NCBI GenBank assembly: GCA_027946555.1
Contig: JAPEVC010000018.1
Coordinates: 177,113-241,112 of the forward strand
Direction of reading: 5' to 3'
DNA from: Gnomoniopsis sp. IMI 355080
Lineage: Eukaryota; Ascomycota; Sordariomycetes; Diaporthales; Gnomoniaceae
DNA: 64,000 nucleotides
The notes below the pieces were generated by a model. It made no database searches, was not told where the DNA came from, and saw only the letters and a list, made by a program, of their open reading frames with translations. Positions 33,638 to 44,675 of the stretch are shown here, in pieces; the first letter of the stretch is position 1, and each line of letters starts with the position of its first letter. The translations under genes and the position numbers were made by a program.

Positions 33638-34207
33638 CTATGTGTTCTTACTTTGAACACAAAGAGCAATGCCTGCTAAAGACAGGACCATACCGCCCAT
33701 AGTATCTGGGTGCTTGTCAGCTATAAAATTGTGAGGAAATCGGACGGTCTGAGAACGTACTTCGACTGATGACCTTTCCATCTACCCACCAGTCGCCAAT
33801 GACCGTGAAAAGAAACGCCAGCGTGTTGACAATAGGCACCGTTAAGCTCAATTCTATAAAATCGATCAGCAAGTAAACAAGAAGGGAAAAAAGTCCCAGG
33901 CAGTCGAGGATTCACCAGCTTTCCCGATCAACAAGAAGAACCACACGCTTCCGGTCAAGTTCAGCAGCAGGGGAACCGCATACCGCGGATTCCGCAGCAA
34001 ATCCACTACCGCAAAAAAAGCGCCGTAAACCTTGGACTTGAGCCAGCTGCTTCGCACAGCGTCCGACTCGAGTATAGAGTGCGTTGGCGGGTGGTGATCC
34101 TTCGCGGCCTTGCGGATGAAGGGCGTTGTGAGGCCCCATGCGATCCCGACGAGGGTGAAGCCCAGAACGTAGTTCAGGGGGCCAGGCTGGGGTTCGGTGT
34201 CTGCCAT
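33638..34207 (-). CDS. TMEM234-family membrane protein
   Basis: Three exons, 34207-33916, 33853-33761 and 33720-33638, sum 468 nt, 155 aa. Start ATG 34207 (MADTEPQPGPLNYVL). Helices: NYVLGFTLVGIAWGLTTPFI, with the GxxWGxTxP entry motif of the family; VPLLLNLTGSVWFFLLIG; LTVPIVNTLAFLFTVIGDWW; and GMVLSLAGIALCV at the end. This four-helix layout is TMEM234 (PF10639), a half-size relative of drug/metabolite transporters. Role in fungi unknown; probably in ER/Golgi membranes by analogy. The second intron is only 40 nt, which is short even for fungi but is needed for the frame. The family call is firm. Confidence 0.87.
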
Positions 34208-35929
34208 GGCTGCGGCGGGGGTCCGGGTGGGCCAAAGTGTACGTGTTTGGCAGCACAAGCCTAGACGAGCCAATACCTTCTTCAGAAGCGATACGAAATA
34301 GGCAGTCTGGGTGGGACGTATGGCTGAAGACAGGTTAGGTTTCAGCCTCACAGGTTGGTCGAGTGAGGTTGAAGTGGCGCTTCTGGCGGCTGATGCAGGG
34401 AGCCCCTGTCGATGCGCGCGGCTGATAAGGTTTAGAGGGTAGGGTATTTACGTACCAAAACCCAGGGTTCCACTTAGCCGCGCTGATCGTCCCGACGTCC
34501 TGCAAGAAGCCACAACAGCAGCGAGCGTGGCGTTTTCAGCTCGCCCAGGTTTTGTACGGAATTAGATCGGCTGTAGGATCGTGTCACACAACGCCCGTCA
34601 GCATCATGACACGATTCGAAGCCAGCCCTCATCACAAGTGAAGCGAAAGTCCTTTCTCAGTCCTTTTGCAGCGACAAACAAGCTGCGAGCTTTTGCAGGA
34701 TTCCGGAGGAGCTCTATAGTGCCATCATCTCGAGCTTGCACAGCCGTCGTTTGGAGAGTATCGATGACTGCACATTGCCGTACTAGTATTCAAGTCTATC
34801 CAAATTTCACTGGGCTCCATCTCCTACCGGATTGATGGGCATGAGCCTAAGTCTTCTTTTCAACAGGGAATTTTGAGGCAATTGCGAACGCATTGTACTC
34901 TACAGAAACACTTGAAGAAGCCGTCCTGAGGAGCGTCACAGTGAAATTTGAAGTCTTTTCTGGAACATACTTAAACATCTCCCTTTGCGTAGCATGGTAT
35001 GTTACCTCACCAACCCAAATTTGAAGGGGGAAACTTGGCTGAGGAACAGGACTGACAGGAGGTCATACCGTTCCTAATCCTATGTGACCTTTCAATACTG
35101 ATGAACCACTGCTCATATGACCTCGGGACTCGTAGCAACTTGGCCCAAGTGTGCGATTCGAGCATCCAGATTGGCTAATTGCGAGTTGATACCTGAAGCA
35201 AATAGCTCGGGAACAACATAGACCTATCAACAGTCGCCCATAGACAGGGACCTCTGCTCTGATTGGTTGAACGCCGTAGTTGTTGCAACTTCCCATGTAA
35301 TATCTATGGTGCCAGAGCAGTTGGATATTATGGAGACCGCGCTGCCACGGCCCTGCCAGATATCTATCATCGACAACTTGCAGCTTCTATCCGAAGTCCT
35401 TTGTGATACCAGGGATGGACACCCGCGTTTACCGACCTGCATCTTAATATTTACTTTTGCTTTTGGGGGGGGGGGCAGGGGGCTTACTCACCCGCCTATT
35501 TCCATCTTGCCAATGGTCATGATCCTTCCTACGAGCCCAGCCTATCAGCCCGAAGGTCGTCCAGCTGCATATGCGCATTAATCAGTATGTGGCAACGAGT
35601 TCGCCTTGAGTATAGAGTAGGCAACAGTCTAATTCCTTCCTAGCGCATCGGATCACCACGCAGCCGAGGGAGAGTCCCGGCGGCTACATGGGTAGTCAAT
35701 ATTTTCCACAGTCTAGTCGCGAGACCGGTGGAACATGGAAAGGTTGGAAGATAACGATTTGGAGATATGAAGTTTAGCCTATTTAGAAAGACCTGTGGGC
35801 TTCTTTTGTGGTGTAGGTATAAGTCTCGGTGAATTATTGGGCTCTATACACCTCTTCCAGTCATTGTATGAGCATCCCTCGCTTTTCGCACGTTGTTCGA
35901 TTGAACGTGATAGACTGCCTTGTTCCAGT
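34208..35929. other. intergenic between divergent TMEM234 and P450 starts
   Basis: About 1.7 kb; contains a G run near 35465-35475. No gene supported. Confidence 0.4.
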
Positions 35930-37812
35930 ATGCCGAATATTAGCAGTAGAGCATTCGGCGATGCTCCCCCATCCGCTCTCCGTCTATATCCCTGGAAAGT
36001 CGAATATTTGCCGAACAAAACGACCGCGTGGGCTATTCTGCTCATCGTGACGTCCCTCTACTATCTCCACCGCCTTGTCGGTATCATACTTAAGAAATGG
36101 CGTTTCGAGGCCTTCGCCCGCGCCCATACCTGCCTGCCCGTACCCCATGCAGCAAATCCTTTTCCCATGCCCTGGAGCCTCAACCGTAAGTACGAAGTTT
36201 ACAAAGCCTCCGTCCGCGGGGATCTGTTCGAGGGCCACTTCAGCCGCGTCTACCGCCACTACGGCAAGACGCACGCCATTGTCTCCCCCTTCACACACTC
36301 TCAAAAAGGGATCAACACCATCGAGCCGGCCAACATCCAGACCGTCCTCGCCACGCGTTTCGATGACTATAAGCGGCCCGAGTTTCGCTCACTTGCCGCG
36401 CAGCCCATGCTGCTTCCAGGCTTGTTCACCACGGACGGACCAGTGTGGGCGCACTGGCGCGGAATGGTGAGACCGCAGTTTACACGGCGGCGATTTGATG
36501 CGAATTTGGCGGATAGTGAGAGGCACATGCAGTTGGTGTTTACGGCACTGGGAAAACCGGGACCGGAGGGCTGGACCGAGGATGTAGATTTACTCGTGAG
36601 TACATCCGGAAAGAAGGCTGCCTGGGATAAAGGATAATTTCAGATGTCTGATGTACCCATGCAGGACCACCTTTACCGCCTTACGATGGACACAGCAACA
36701 CAATTTCTCTTTGGACGGTCTGCGGAAACACAGACAGCCGCCCTTGTGCGCGCCGGCAGGCTGCCCGCCTCAGCAAAACGACCTTCAGCACTTGACGGGT
36801 TCGATGAGCGCTTCATCACCGCTGGTGGGTATGTTGGCCACAGAATCAAGCTGTCGAACATGTATTGGATGTACGACGGCTTGGCCTTCCGACAAGCTTG
36901 CAAAGACCTGTACCGCATGGTAGATGCGTACGTGACCGAAGTGAGGAAGGATGGTAAGGTGAAAACAGACGCGAATATCGACACAGACACAAAAGTGAAG
37001 AAGGTACCCACCAATGTTCTTGAGGAAATGGAATCCCAAGGCGCCTCACAGCGCGACATGGTTGAGCAAGTGATGCACCTCCTCGTGGCGGGGATGGACA
37101 CCTCAGCTGCCGCACTTGGCTGGGTGATGGCCATGCTCGCCGCGCGACCCGAGACGTACGCGCGGCTGCGAAAAGAAGTGCTGACGATCTTTGGTCACGA
37201 GGAGGAGACCCGGGCCGTGGATCATTTTACCCTCGAGACCCTCAAGAGCTGCTCTTACCTGCAATGGTGCCTCAATGAAACGCTCCGGCTCTTTCCTGCA
37301 GGCCCAATCAACGTGCGCGAGGCGGTCCGCGATACCGTTCTTCCTGTGGGTGGAGGTCCGGATGGGAAGGGGCCCGTGGCGGTTGCCAAGGGCGCGAGGG
37401 TGCAGTTGGGAACATATCTGGCGTACGTGCTCTTTCTTTGTCTCTGCTTGCTTCCCCCCCCCCCTGGAGCTCGATCGCAAGATCCCACTACTCATGAAAG
37501 AACATCGGCCAACTGAATACTTTCAGGCACCGTCGCAAAGATCTTTGGGGTCCTGATGCGGACGACTTCCGGCCGGAGAGGTGGGAGGGACGACGTAGAG
37601 GGTGGGAATTCACACCCTTTAGCGGAGGTCCACAAATCTGCGTTGGCCAGGGCTATAGTATGGCGCAATTGTCATTGGCAGTGGCTAGGTTGGCGATGCG
37701 CTACGATAGAATCGAGCCCAGTGAGGGGAGTGACAATGAGAAACGTTGTTGGATGACGGTGTTGACCCCTGGCGCTGGAGTCAAGGTGAGGCTGCACGTC
37801 GCCGCAGCTTGA
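35930..37812 (+). CDS. Cytochrome P450, CYP52-like
   Basis: Three exons, 35930-36595, 36644-37422 and 37527-37812, sum 1731 nt, 576 aa. Start ATG 35930 (MPNISSRAFGDAP); an ATG-free longer frame upstream is less likely. A membrane helix lies near residues 28-50 (AWAILLIVTSLYYLHRLVG). Then FRSLAAQPMLLPGLFTTDG and WAHWRGMVRPQFTRRRF (C-helix WxxxR-type), the I-helix VAGMDTSAAAL, the K-helix NETLRLFP (ExxR), RKDLWGPDADDFRPERW, and the heme loop FSGGPQICVGQGYS with the thiolate Cys. The layout resembles CYP52/CYP63 n-alkane or fatty-acid omega-hydroxylases of the ER. Substrate is inferred. No redox partner or other metabolic gene is adjacent. Confidence 0.88.
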
Positions 37813-39871
37813 AGGGTAAATTGTCGGCTGCATCACAGGATATCCACATGGAACCAAGGATTATTGATGGAATCGATGGAGTAGATACTTTGTAGAGACG
37901 AAAGACCTAGAAAATAAAATGGAGAATTTCGGCTGAAGGTGTGACGCCAGTCATCCATTGTCAGCTTCGTGTTACCCCGTACACCAGTGAGGTCCTCTTC
38001 CTCCACGTAGAAAGTCAGAGTTTAGCATTTTAGCATTGGCGCGAGAGGGTCGCCAAAATCTAGATTTGCTTGCTTGAGACATGCCGGTGACGATATTGGG
38101 CTACAGTAGACCTCCTTAGCTGGTTTTCGCTCTTCTTGTCGCGATCTAATCAGTTCGTCGATCGAGATCGATCAAGCTTCAGGCATCGTCAGCTCAATTG
38201 TATGGATAAATCGCCAAGAGCTTGGGCTGGTACGATTAATAATAATGTGACTAATAAAGTGTGAATTTACGGGCATTATCGTCCTCGACGTAGGTGCCCA
38301 ATTCCCACATGAAAATATCATTCATCCAAAGTTGTATTCCAAGAGGGCTGACGACGACTGTGACGGGAACGGCTGGTCGACGGAAGGCTTCTAGAACGCC
38401 TGGTGTGAGTGCGGCGACACAGCCATTGGCCTGTGGCTATGCTATGGCAGCTGCGGAAGGTTGTTTCAACTAAATGGACATGTTGATTGGCAGTTGAAAG
38501 CTCATGATGTGGCTACTACCATGGTATACAATTACTATGGGTCTAGCCAATTGGTTTCGAGTCGGGGCTGCTTGTTGGGTTGACTTTGACGTAAAGTCTC
38601 GGCTATCTTGTGCCACCGGACATGTTCGTGAGCTGAGACAAGCTTTTTCACGGGGTGTGTGTACCTGCTTGATCTGGCAACAGACCGATTGGATATCTGC
38701 GGGTACCTGGGGAAGATTCAGTTGATGGCATGTAATATTAACAATATCGAATGGTATTATGTTCTGTATCGCTAGAAAGACGGCATTCAAAGATCAGCAC
38801 TCAGAGAAAGGCACCCCGTTAGTAAATGTTCCACTCGCCGGGTTACAGTGGGCTGCTTGAAAAGGTGGAGACGGCTCTAAAGTAGCCGTCAGATACTTGG
38901 GCCTCAGCCTCGTTGCCCCCTCGCCCTGCTCGCTTGGCTCTTTCTCATCGTCAGCTGTACAGGCATCCTCATCTGACACAAAATATACGGGGTCCAGTCC
39001 AGCAAGGGGATCGACAAGGCGAGAGTACATAGTATATAGCGATTGCATCCAGCAGTCTTTCTAACGTTCCAACATGCCCAGGAATGCGATCAAAGCCAAA
39101 TGCAAGACATCAACGTCGAGAGAAACACACCTGAGAACAGAGTTCCAGTGAACCGTGGATCCATGCAAGTTAAGGTTCCTGGGTCCATCCTTCCCTTCCC
39201 ACAAACCCCGGTCGGTTCCACAACAGCGGGACGGGCAGGGCGACATGCTATTGGCCAGCGCAGCTAACCCAGCCGTTTCCCAGCCTTCGTCAAACATCCC
39301 AGCCTCCAACTTGTGAAAAGACGCCTGCAGACATCATTTGAAAACATTGCCCGTATTCGACACAACTGGCAGAACGCGGCCGCATTGTCCAGGGACTTTC
39401 TGCCAGCTTAGCCGCATGCAGACCGCACGTCTTCTCCTCTGTGCGCACCCAGTACGAGATTGATTCGCTGTGTTTCCTGGTCCGGGCGTGCCAAAAGCAA
39501 CTCTTTCGTCACCAAAAACCCACAGCCCACCACACTCCCTCTCCATTCCCTCCATTGGTCATACAAATACTCCTCACACTCGTTGGAGCTCCATGCTTGT
39601 GTGTCTGTGACAAACAGCCTGACAGGAAGGGAACTCTGTTAGACGGTTACACTTTCTTTTTATTCGGCCTTCCGGTTCACCACTCCATCCTTATCCTATA
39701 TGTGATACAAATAAACAACATCATTGTGTACACCTCACGACTCTCGGCCCTGCAGATGGTCAGTGGAAGCTCTCAAGGCACTTAGCGATCCCCCCCCCCC
39801 ACCAAAAGCAGCATTGGCTGCAACTTGGACTTTGTCATTGCGATCACCAGGGCCCGCCTACGCTTGTCAAG
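37813..39871. other. intergenic, includes the leader of the C2-protein gene
   Basis: About 2 kb without a supported gene. A C run (about 39790-39800) lies some 70 nt before the C2-protein start, probably in its 5' UTR. Confidence 0.4.
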
Positions 39872-42675
39872 ATGGTCAAGTCCCACCTGGTCAACGGCCC
39901 TCATTCTGCCGGCATCTTTGCCGACATGAGCCTTGATGGTCCTGTCATTGGAACCCTCGTCGTCATCGTCGATCGTGCGAAGAACCTTCCCAATAGGAAG
40001 ACAATCGGCAAGCAGGACCCATACTGCGCCGGAAGACTTGGAAAAGAGGCAAAGAAGACCACAACCGACATACGAGGAGGCCAGACTCCCAAGTGGTAAG
40101 CCCACACTACGCTCAAATCGCCCCATGTAGTTGCCCCGGTGACTGACACTCTCTTAGGGACCAAGAACTTCGTTTCACTGTTCACGACGCTCCAGACTAT
40201 TATCAACTGAAGCTGTCAGTATTCAACGACGACAAAAAGACCGAATTAATAGGTGAGGCATGGATAGACTTGCGCGACATCATCGTCTCCGGTGGCGGCC
40301 AGAGCGATCAATGGCAGGGCCTTACATGCAAGGGCAAATACGCTGGCGACATCAGGATCGAAATCACCTTCTACGACTCGCGTCCCAAGCCAGACAAGCC
40401 CGTCGCCAAACCAAAGGCCGCCACGTCCGACAGCGACCTTCGACAGCAAAAGGTTCCTAAAAGGCGTCCCCTGCCGTCAGATCCATACACTGGCCAAGCC
40501 CCGCCTCCGCCTGCCCAGCCGGCTCCAAGGCAACACTCCAATCCCTCAAAGGAACCCCTTCCAGAGCTATCGACTCCAGACTATGCCCACGGCCCACCCG
40601 GGGCGTCGCAATCCAACTCGTCTGTGTCATTTGCCATGGACCACCTACCGTCCCAGTCGGGACAGTATGGCGCTCCTCCTTCCCTTCGCGGACGTCAGGC
40701 CGAGCATTACGATCCTTACCCAGACAGCACCTATCAAACTCCTCCGTCGAGGGTGGAGACTCGAGCATCGTTGGAAAGGGAGAGGCCTGTATTTCCAGAA
40801 GATGGGGCCTACTCACCCGATCATCATGGACATACCCCAGACAGGAGATACACACCAAATGCGCCGTACGGATCCTCACACGACCTGTCTTTCATGCCGG
40901 ACCTTGATGATGATCGACCACCTCCGCCTCCAGTGCATCGCATCACACCAGGTGGAACGCCCGAGGCCAAACATATGCCTGGCCATCCGCATCAGAGCCA
41001 AACGCCACCTATGATGAGGAAGGATGTGTTGCGCAATGAGGCTCATCGCCAGTCCTCCCCAACCAGTAATGCCTATCCTGGACGCCCCATCTATCGAGCG
41101 TACGATTCCGCACCGGTACAATCCCCACCCAGTCATGATCCTTACCTCAACGGGGGCCAACAAGTTGCACCACCTCGTCATCACTCCTACGATACATCGC
41201 ACGACCACCACCACCACAGGTCAATGCAGCCAACTGTTGAAGACGTTCCAGATTCACCGGGTGCCGGGCTCGTTGAGAATTACAGACGCGGCTCTCGTGT
41301 CTCTCCGTACGAGGCTGATCGTTCCCTTGATCCAACACCACCACCTCTGAACGTGGGCGGCAGGAATAGTGCGCCAGCTGGTCCATACCAGGCATCGCAT
41401 AGAACAAGCGTGTCTCCAGACTATGCGAGGTCCGATCACCTGATGGAATATGGAGGACCTGGTACTTCGCAGACACCGTATGATATGCAGGGAAGCTATG
41501 GTCCCCCTCGCACTGGTCACGAACACGAACTTTCCGACAACCAGATCAGCGTGCCGGCTGCATTGATACCCGGGGTAGACCCAACATTGTCGATGGAGCT
41601 TTCTCAAAGAGTCAACGAGGGTGGGCGGCATGAACGACGACATACGCAGCCTGCGTCTCAGCTTGCTCTTGCGGGTTCGGCGCGAGGTCGCCAGATGGTG
41701 GACCGGCCGCCGAGCTACAGTGCACCACTAGAGGCACAATTCAACGCTGCACCACACAATCTCGATGCATACGAGCGCAATCCCGTGCCTTATTATGCTG
41801 GACCCCCATCATCACAACGATCAAGGGTCAACAATGCCTCGCCGGGCCATAGTCCAGGAGGCGGAGCCAGGAATGCCTCACCAGGCCAAAGTCCGGGTCG
41901 AAGCACTATTCGCAGAAAATCGGTTAGCCCAGCACCTATAATACAAGAACGTCGTCTGTCCGCCATTCCCTTTGGACCCGATGACTACAACGCTCTCAAC
42001 CCGACTCTCGCAGCTCCCAAAGCGCCCACCGCAAATGAACCCTCTGCCGGTCGAACTGATTATGACGAGATTAATGGCATGATTATCACGCATGATGGCC
42101 GCGAAGTTGACCCCTCTGACCATCTTCCTATGGAGTCGTGGGCACCCGAGCCCGAGCCCAAAAAGCCGACTTCAAGCACCACCTCTCGCCCAACGCCCTC
42201 AGGCCCACAGCCGCCTCCGCCCTCAGGTCGCAAAGCCCTGCGCATCCGCGAACGCCCCGTCTCGTCACTGCCACCCGCCACATACATCTCATCTGAGCCC
42301 TCCCTACCACCCCCGACGTCCGGTCGCAACCGCTTACAAAAGAAGGCGGCCCACCGCAACTCCGCCATGCCGGTGATGATGAGCGGCGCCAACGGGCTTG
42401 CGCCGGCGAACCCGGGGAATGATTTTGCGCCCCGCTCGCTGGGTAGGGCCAGTACAATGGACTATGAGAACCACGCACCAGTGGCGTTGCCGGGCCTGCG
42501 AGAGCACAGCATGTCGGCACCGCCCGTGCCGGCCAAAATCCCCGTGGAGGGCTCGGGGGCGATGGTTTCATACGGTGGAGGGGGCGATAGTCTGATGGAG
42601 GAGATGAGTCGAATTGATATTGGCACAGGTAGGGCACGAAGGCATACGCAACGGCCGGCTATTGGCGGGTATTAG
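39872..42675 (+). CDS. C2-domain protein, Inn1/Fic1-type cytokinesis factor
   Basis: Two exons, 39872-40095 and 40158-42675, sum 2742 nt, 913 aa. Residues ~20-150 are a C2 domain: GTLVVIVDRAKNLPNRKTIG, KQDPYC, GGQTPKWDQELRFTVHD, LKLSVFNDD, IGEAWIDLRDI. This N-terminal C2 followed by a very long Pro/Ser/His-rich tail with many PxxP motifs is the layout of yeast Inn1 and fission-yeast Fic1, which couple membrane ingression to septum synthesis through SH3 partners such as Hof1/Cdc15. Two copies of NASPG.SPG lie near residue 650. After the TAG at 42673-42675 the same frame stays open for 49 more codons with coding-like content, so the annotated end may be a broken or read-through stop. Confidence 0.82.
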
Positions 42676-43475
42676 GAATACTCTCGCAATGAGGGCCCGT
42701 TTGTGGAGATGCCGGCGATGCCGCCTGAACCTGACGAGGAACGCCAGGTCGTCAGATGGGATCCTCAAAAGGCGCAGAGGGAGAAGGAGGTTTGGGGTCA
42801 GGTCGAGGGAAGGAGTCGATCTTAGGGTTGATACGGCTTCTTGCGGCTTGAGTTGATGGTGCAAGAGAGAGTATGTACGATACAGTGGAAGCATTCCATG
42901 GAAAGACCAGGGCCAAAAGACGACAATCCCGGAATTGTTGGTGACAAGGCATGGCGCATATCGTCTCGACTCGCGGGTCAGCGAGCTCCGTTTTTCTGCT
43001 TTCTAATGCTGTCTTCAAACGCATGGGACGTCGCTGGCGTCCATTTCTTCTCTTCTTGGGTTGCGCGCACAAGTTGCATAGCATATGGAAGCGACTCATG
43101 GCCGCGGGTGGTTTGCATAAGGGAGACTTGATACCCTTTCATACTTGTTATTTTATAGGAGACCTTAACTACATTTATCATCTGCCACTCTTGCCTTTGC
43201 TGTGATGTGCTATGAAAGGGCAGTGCTGCTAGACTTTGTTGTAAAACCCTTCATCGCAATAATTCCCATTTGATCAATCCAACTGCGAGAAACCAGGCCG
43301 TTACTATAGATTATCCCCAAGCAGGTTTGCGGAGAGACAAGCCAAACCGCACAATCTACCTTTACACACATTCTCTCTCCACCAAGTCGCACTGGATCTT
43401 TATGGATCCAGTAAGATCTATCATCTCTCTTCCATCTACCCCTTTTCATCAGAGATCATTCCTCCATCGTCGACA
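42676..43475. other. 3' flank with an in-frame extension, then spacer
   Basis: Positions 42676-42825 continue the C2-protein frame (EYSRNEGPFVEMPAMPPEPD and on to VEGRSRS) up to TAG 42823-42825. The rest is spacer and the leader of the next gene. Confidence 0.5.
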
Positions 43476-44348
43476 ATGCCTTCACTCGTATCTGCGAGCG
43501 CTAGCGGGCAAATATCGCAAACCCTCGCTGCAGCACGCCAACGGATCATCGAACTCGAAGAATTGTTGCAAGCTCAAGAGACAATCAGTCGCCTCGAATC
43601 ACGACTGAACCTCACTTCTTCTTGTTCTTCGACTTCTAAGCAACATGATAGCGATTCCGCGACAACGAAATCGTGCGGAAGAGAGCTGTCGCAGACCCTC
43701 GCGGTGGCACAGCAACGGATCGTCGAACTTGAAGAGCTGTTGAAAGCCCAGCAACGGATCATCGAGCTTGAAAAGCAATTGAAAGTCCAAGAGACGATCC
43801 CTTACCTCGAATCAAGGCTTAATCCCGCTCCTTCTTCGGCGTCACAGCAGGCTGTTGGCGATGGCGGTTCCGCAATGACGACCTCTGGGAGTAGTGCCTC
43901 TGCTTCACCACAACTCCCTGCCTCGCAACAGACTCGTGTGCCAAGTGCTTGGGAATACCTCTGGGAAGCTTCACGTGAGATACGGAGTCTGTACCGAAGC
44001 AACCCTCCAAGCGACCCCATGATTGTATCGCTGATGGAGTATCCCGCGCTCCGAAAAATCCTCTACGATCCCGGGCCATACGTTGGGTCGGTTAACTGGT
44101 ATTCACATCATCGTGGTTACAGCAGTCGTCATATTGCAGCCTTTCTCATACAGATTTCGGGTCAAGAGGTTTCTAGCCCTTGCGCCACGTGTTCTACTGG
44201 TATGAATATATGGGAAGGCTGCGTCGTACACCCAGCACAAACCGTGGGTGTTGAGCCAGGACGTCTAGCATGTGCGAACTGCATGGTGAAGGGACAGGTT
44301 GAGTTTTGCAAGGGAATCGAGTTGGTGGATGTACAGCATGACAATTGA
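43476..44348 (+). CDS. Coiled-coil protein with C-terminal DUF3716 Cys-rich domain
   Basis: Intronless, 290 aa. Residues ~12-45 and ~70-115 are two copies of a Leu/Glu heptad segment (ARQRIIELEELLQAQETISR and AQQRIVELEELLKAQ), the second lengthened by a further internal copy (QQRIIELEKQLKVQETIPYL). Each ends LESRLN. A Ser/Gln linker follows. The C-terminal ~60 residues carry PCATCSTGMNIWEGCVV, then ACANCMVKGQVEFC, a six-Cys pattern I associate with fungal DUF3716 (PF12511). Function unknown; the family is often expanded and lineage-specific in ascomycetes. The Cys spacing suggests metal binding. Coiled coils would favour self-assembly. Confidence 0.75.
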   Translation: MPSLVSASASGQISQTLAAARQRIIELEELLQAQETISRLESRLNLTSSCSSTSKQHDSDSATTKSCGRELSQTLAVAQQRIVELEELLKAQQRIIELEKQLKVQETIPYLESRLNPAPSSASQQAVGDGGSAMTTSGSSASASPQLPASQQTRVPSAWEYLWEASREIRSLYRSNPPSDPMIVSLMEYPALRKILYDPGPYVGSVNWYSHHRGYSSRHIAAFLIQISGQEVSSPCATCSTGMNIWEGCVVHPAQTVGVEPGRLACANCMVKGQVEFCKGIELVDVQHDN

Positions 44349-44675
44349 GGGAGGGAGGGAGAGTGCGAGGGGCGTTGCAAGACCAGCACATGTACTGGGT
44401 CATTCGTCAAGCTGCTATTTGGAGGCATTCCGTTTTTATTCGCATCGCATGCGGCTTGCTTGGTATCAAATCATTACGCCTTTCTATAACCCGCTTTCAT
44501 CGTCTTGCTGTGCTTTTCCGAATCCTAAAACGCCAGGCCATGCCAGCCAATGAGTCAAATTGACGAGACATCCTCGTCCATCCCAGCTCCCTCCTCGTCA
44601 CCGTTCTACTCAGACATACCAACCCACATCTCCACCACGACTCGTTCCCCAGCCCTCTAGATCTCAGGCATGATC
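44349..44675. other. intergenic: converging 3' ends
   Basis: Short spacer between two stop codons facing each other; nothing else seen. Confidence 0.5.

Noticed and set aside
42629..42675. 47-nt intron removing the TAG of the C2-protein gene
   Set aside because: GTAGGG...TATTAG is possible, but the join gives a new stop after a few codons, so it does not explain the open extension.
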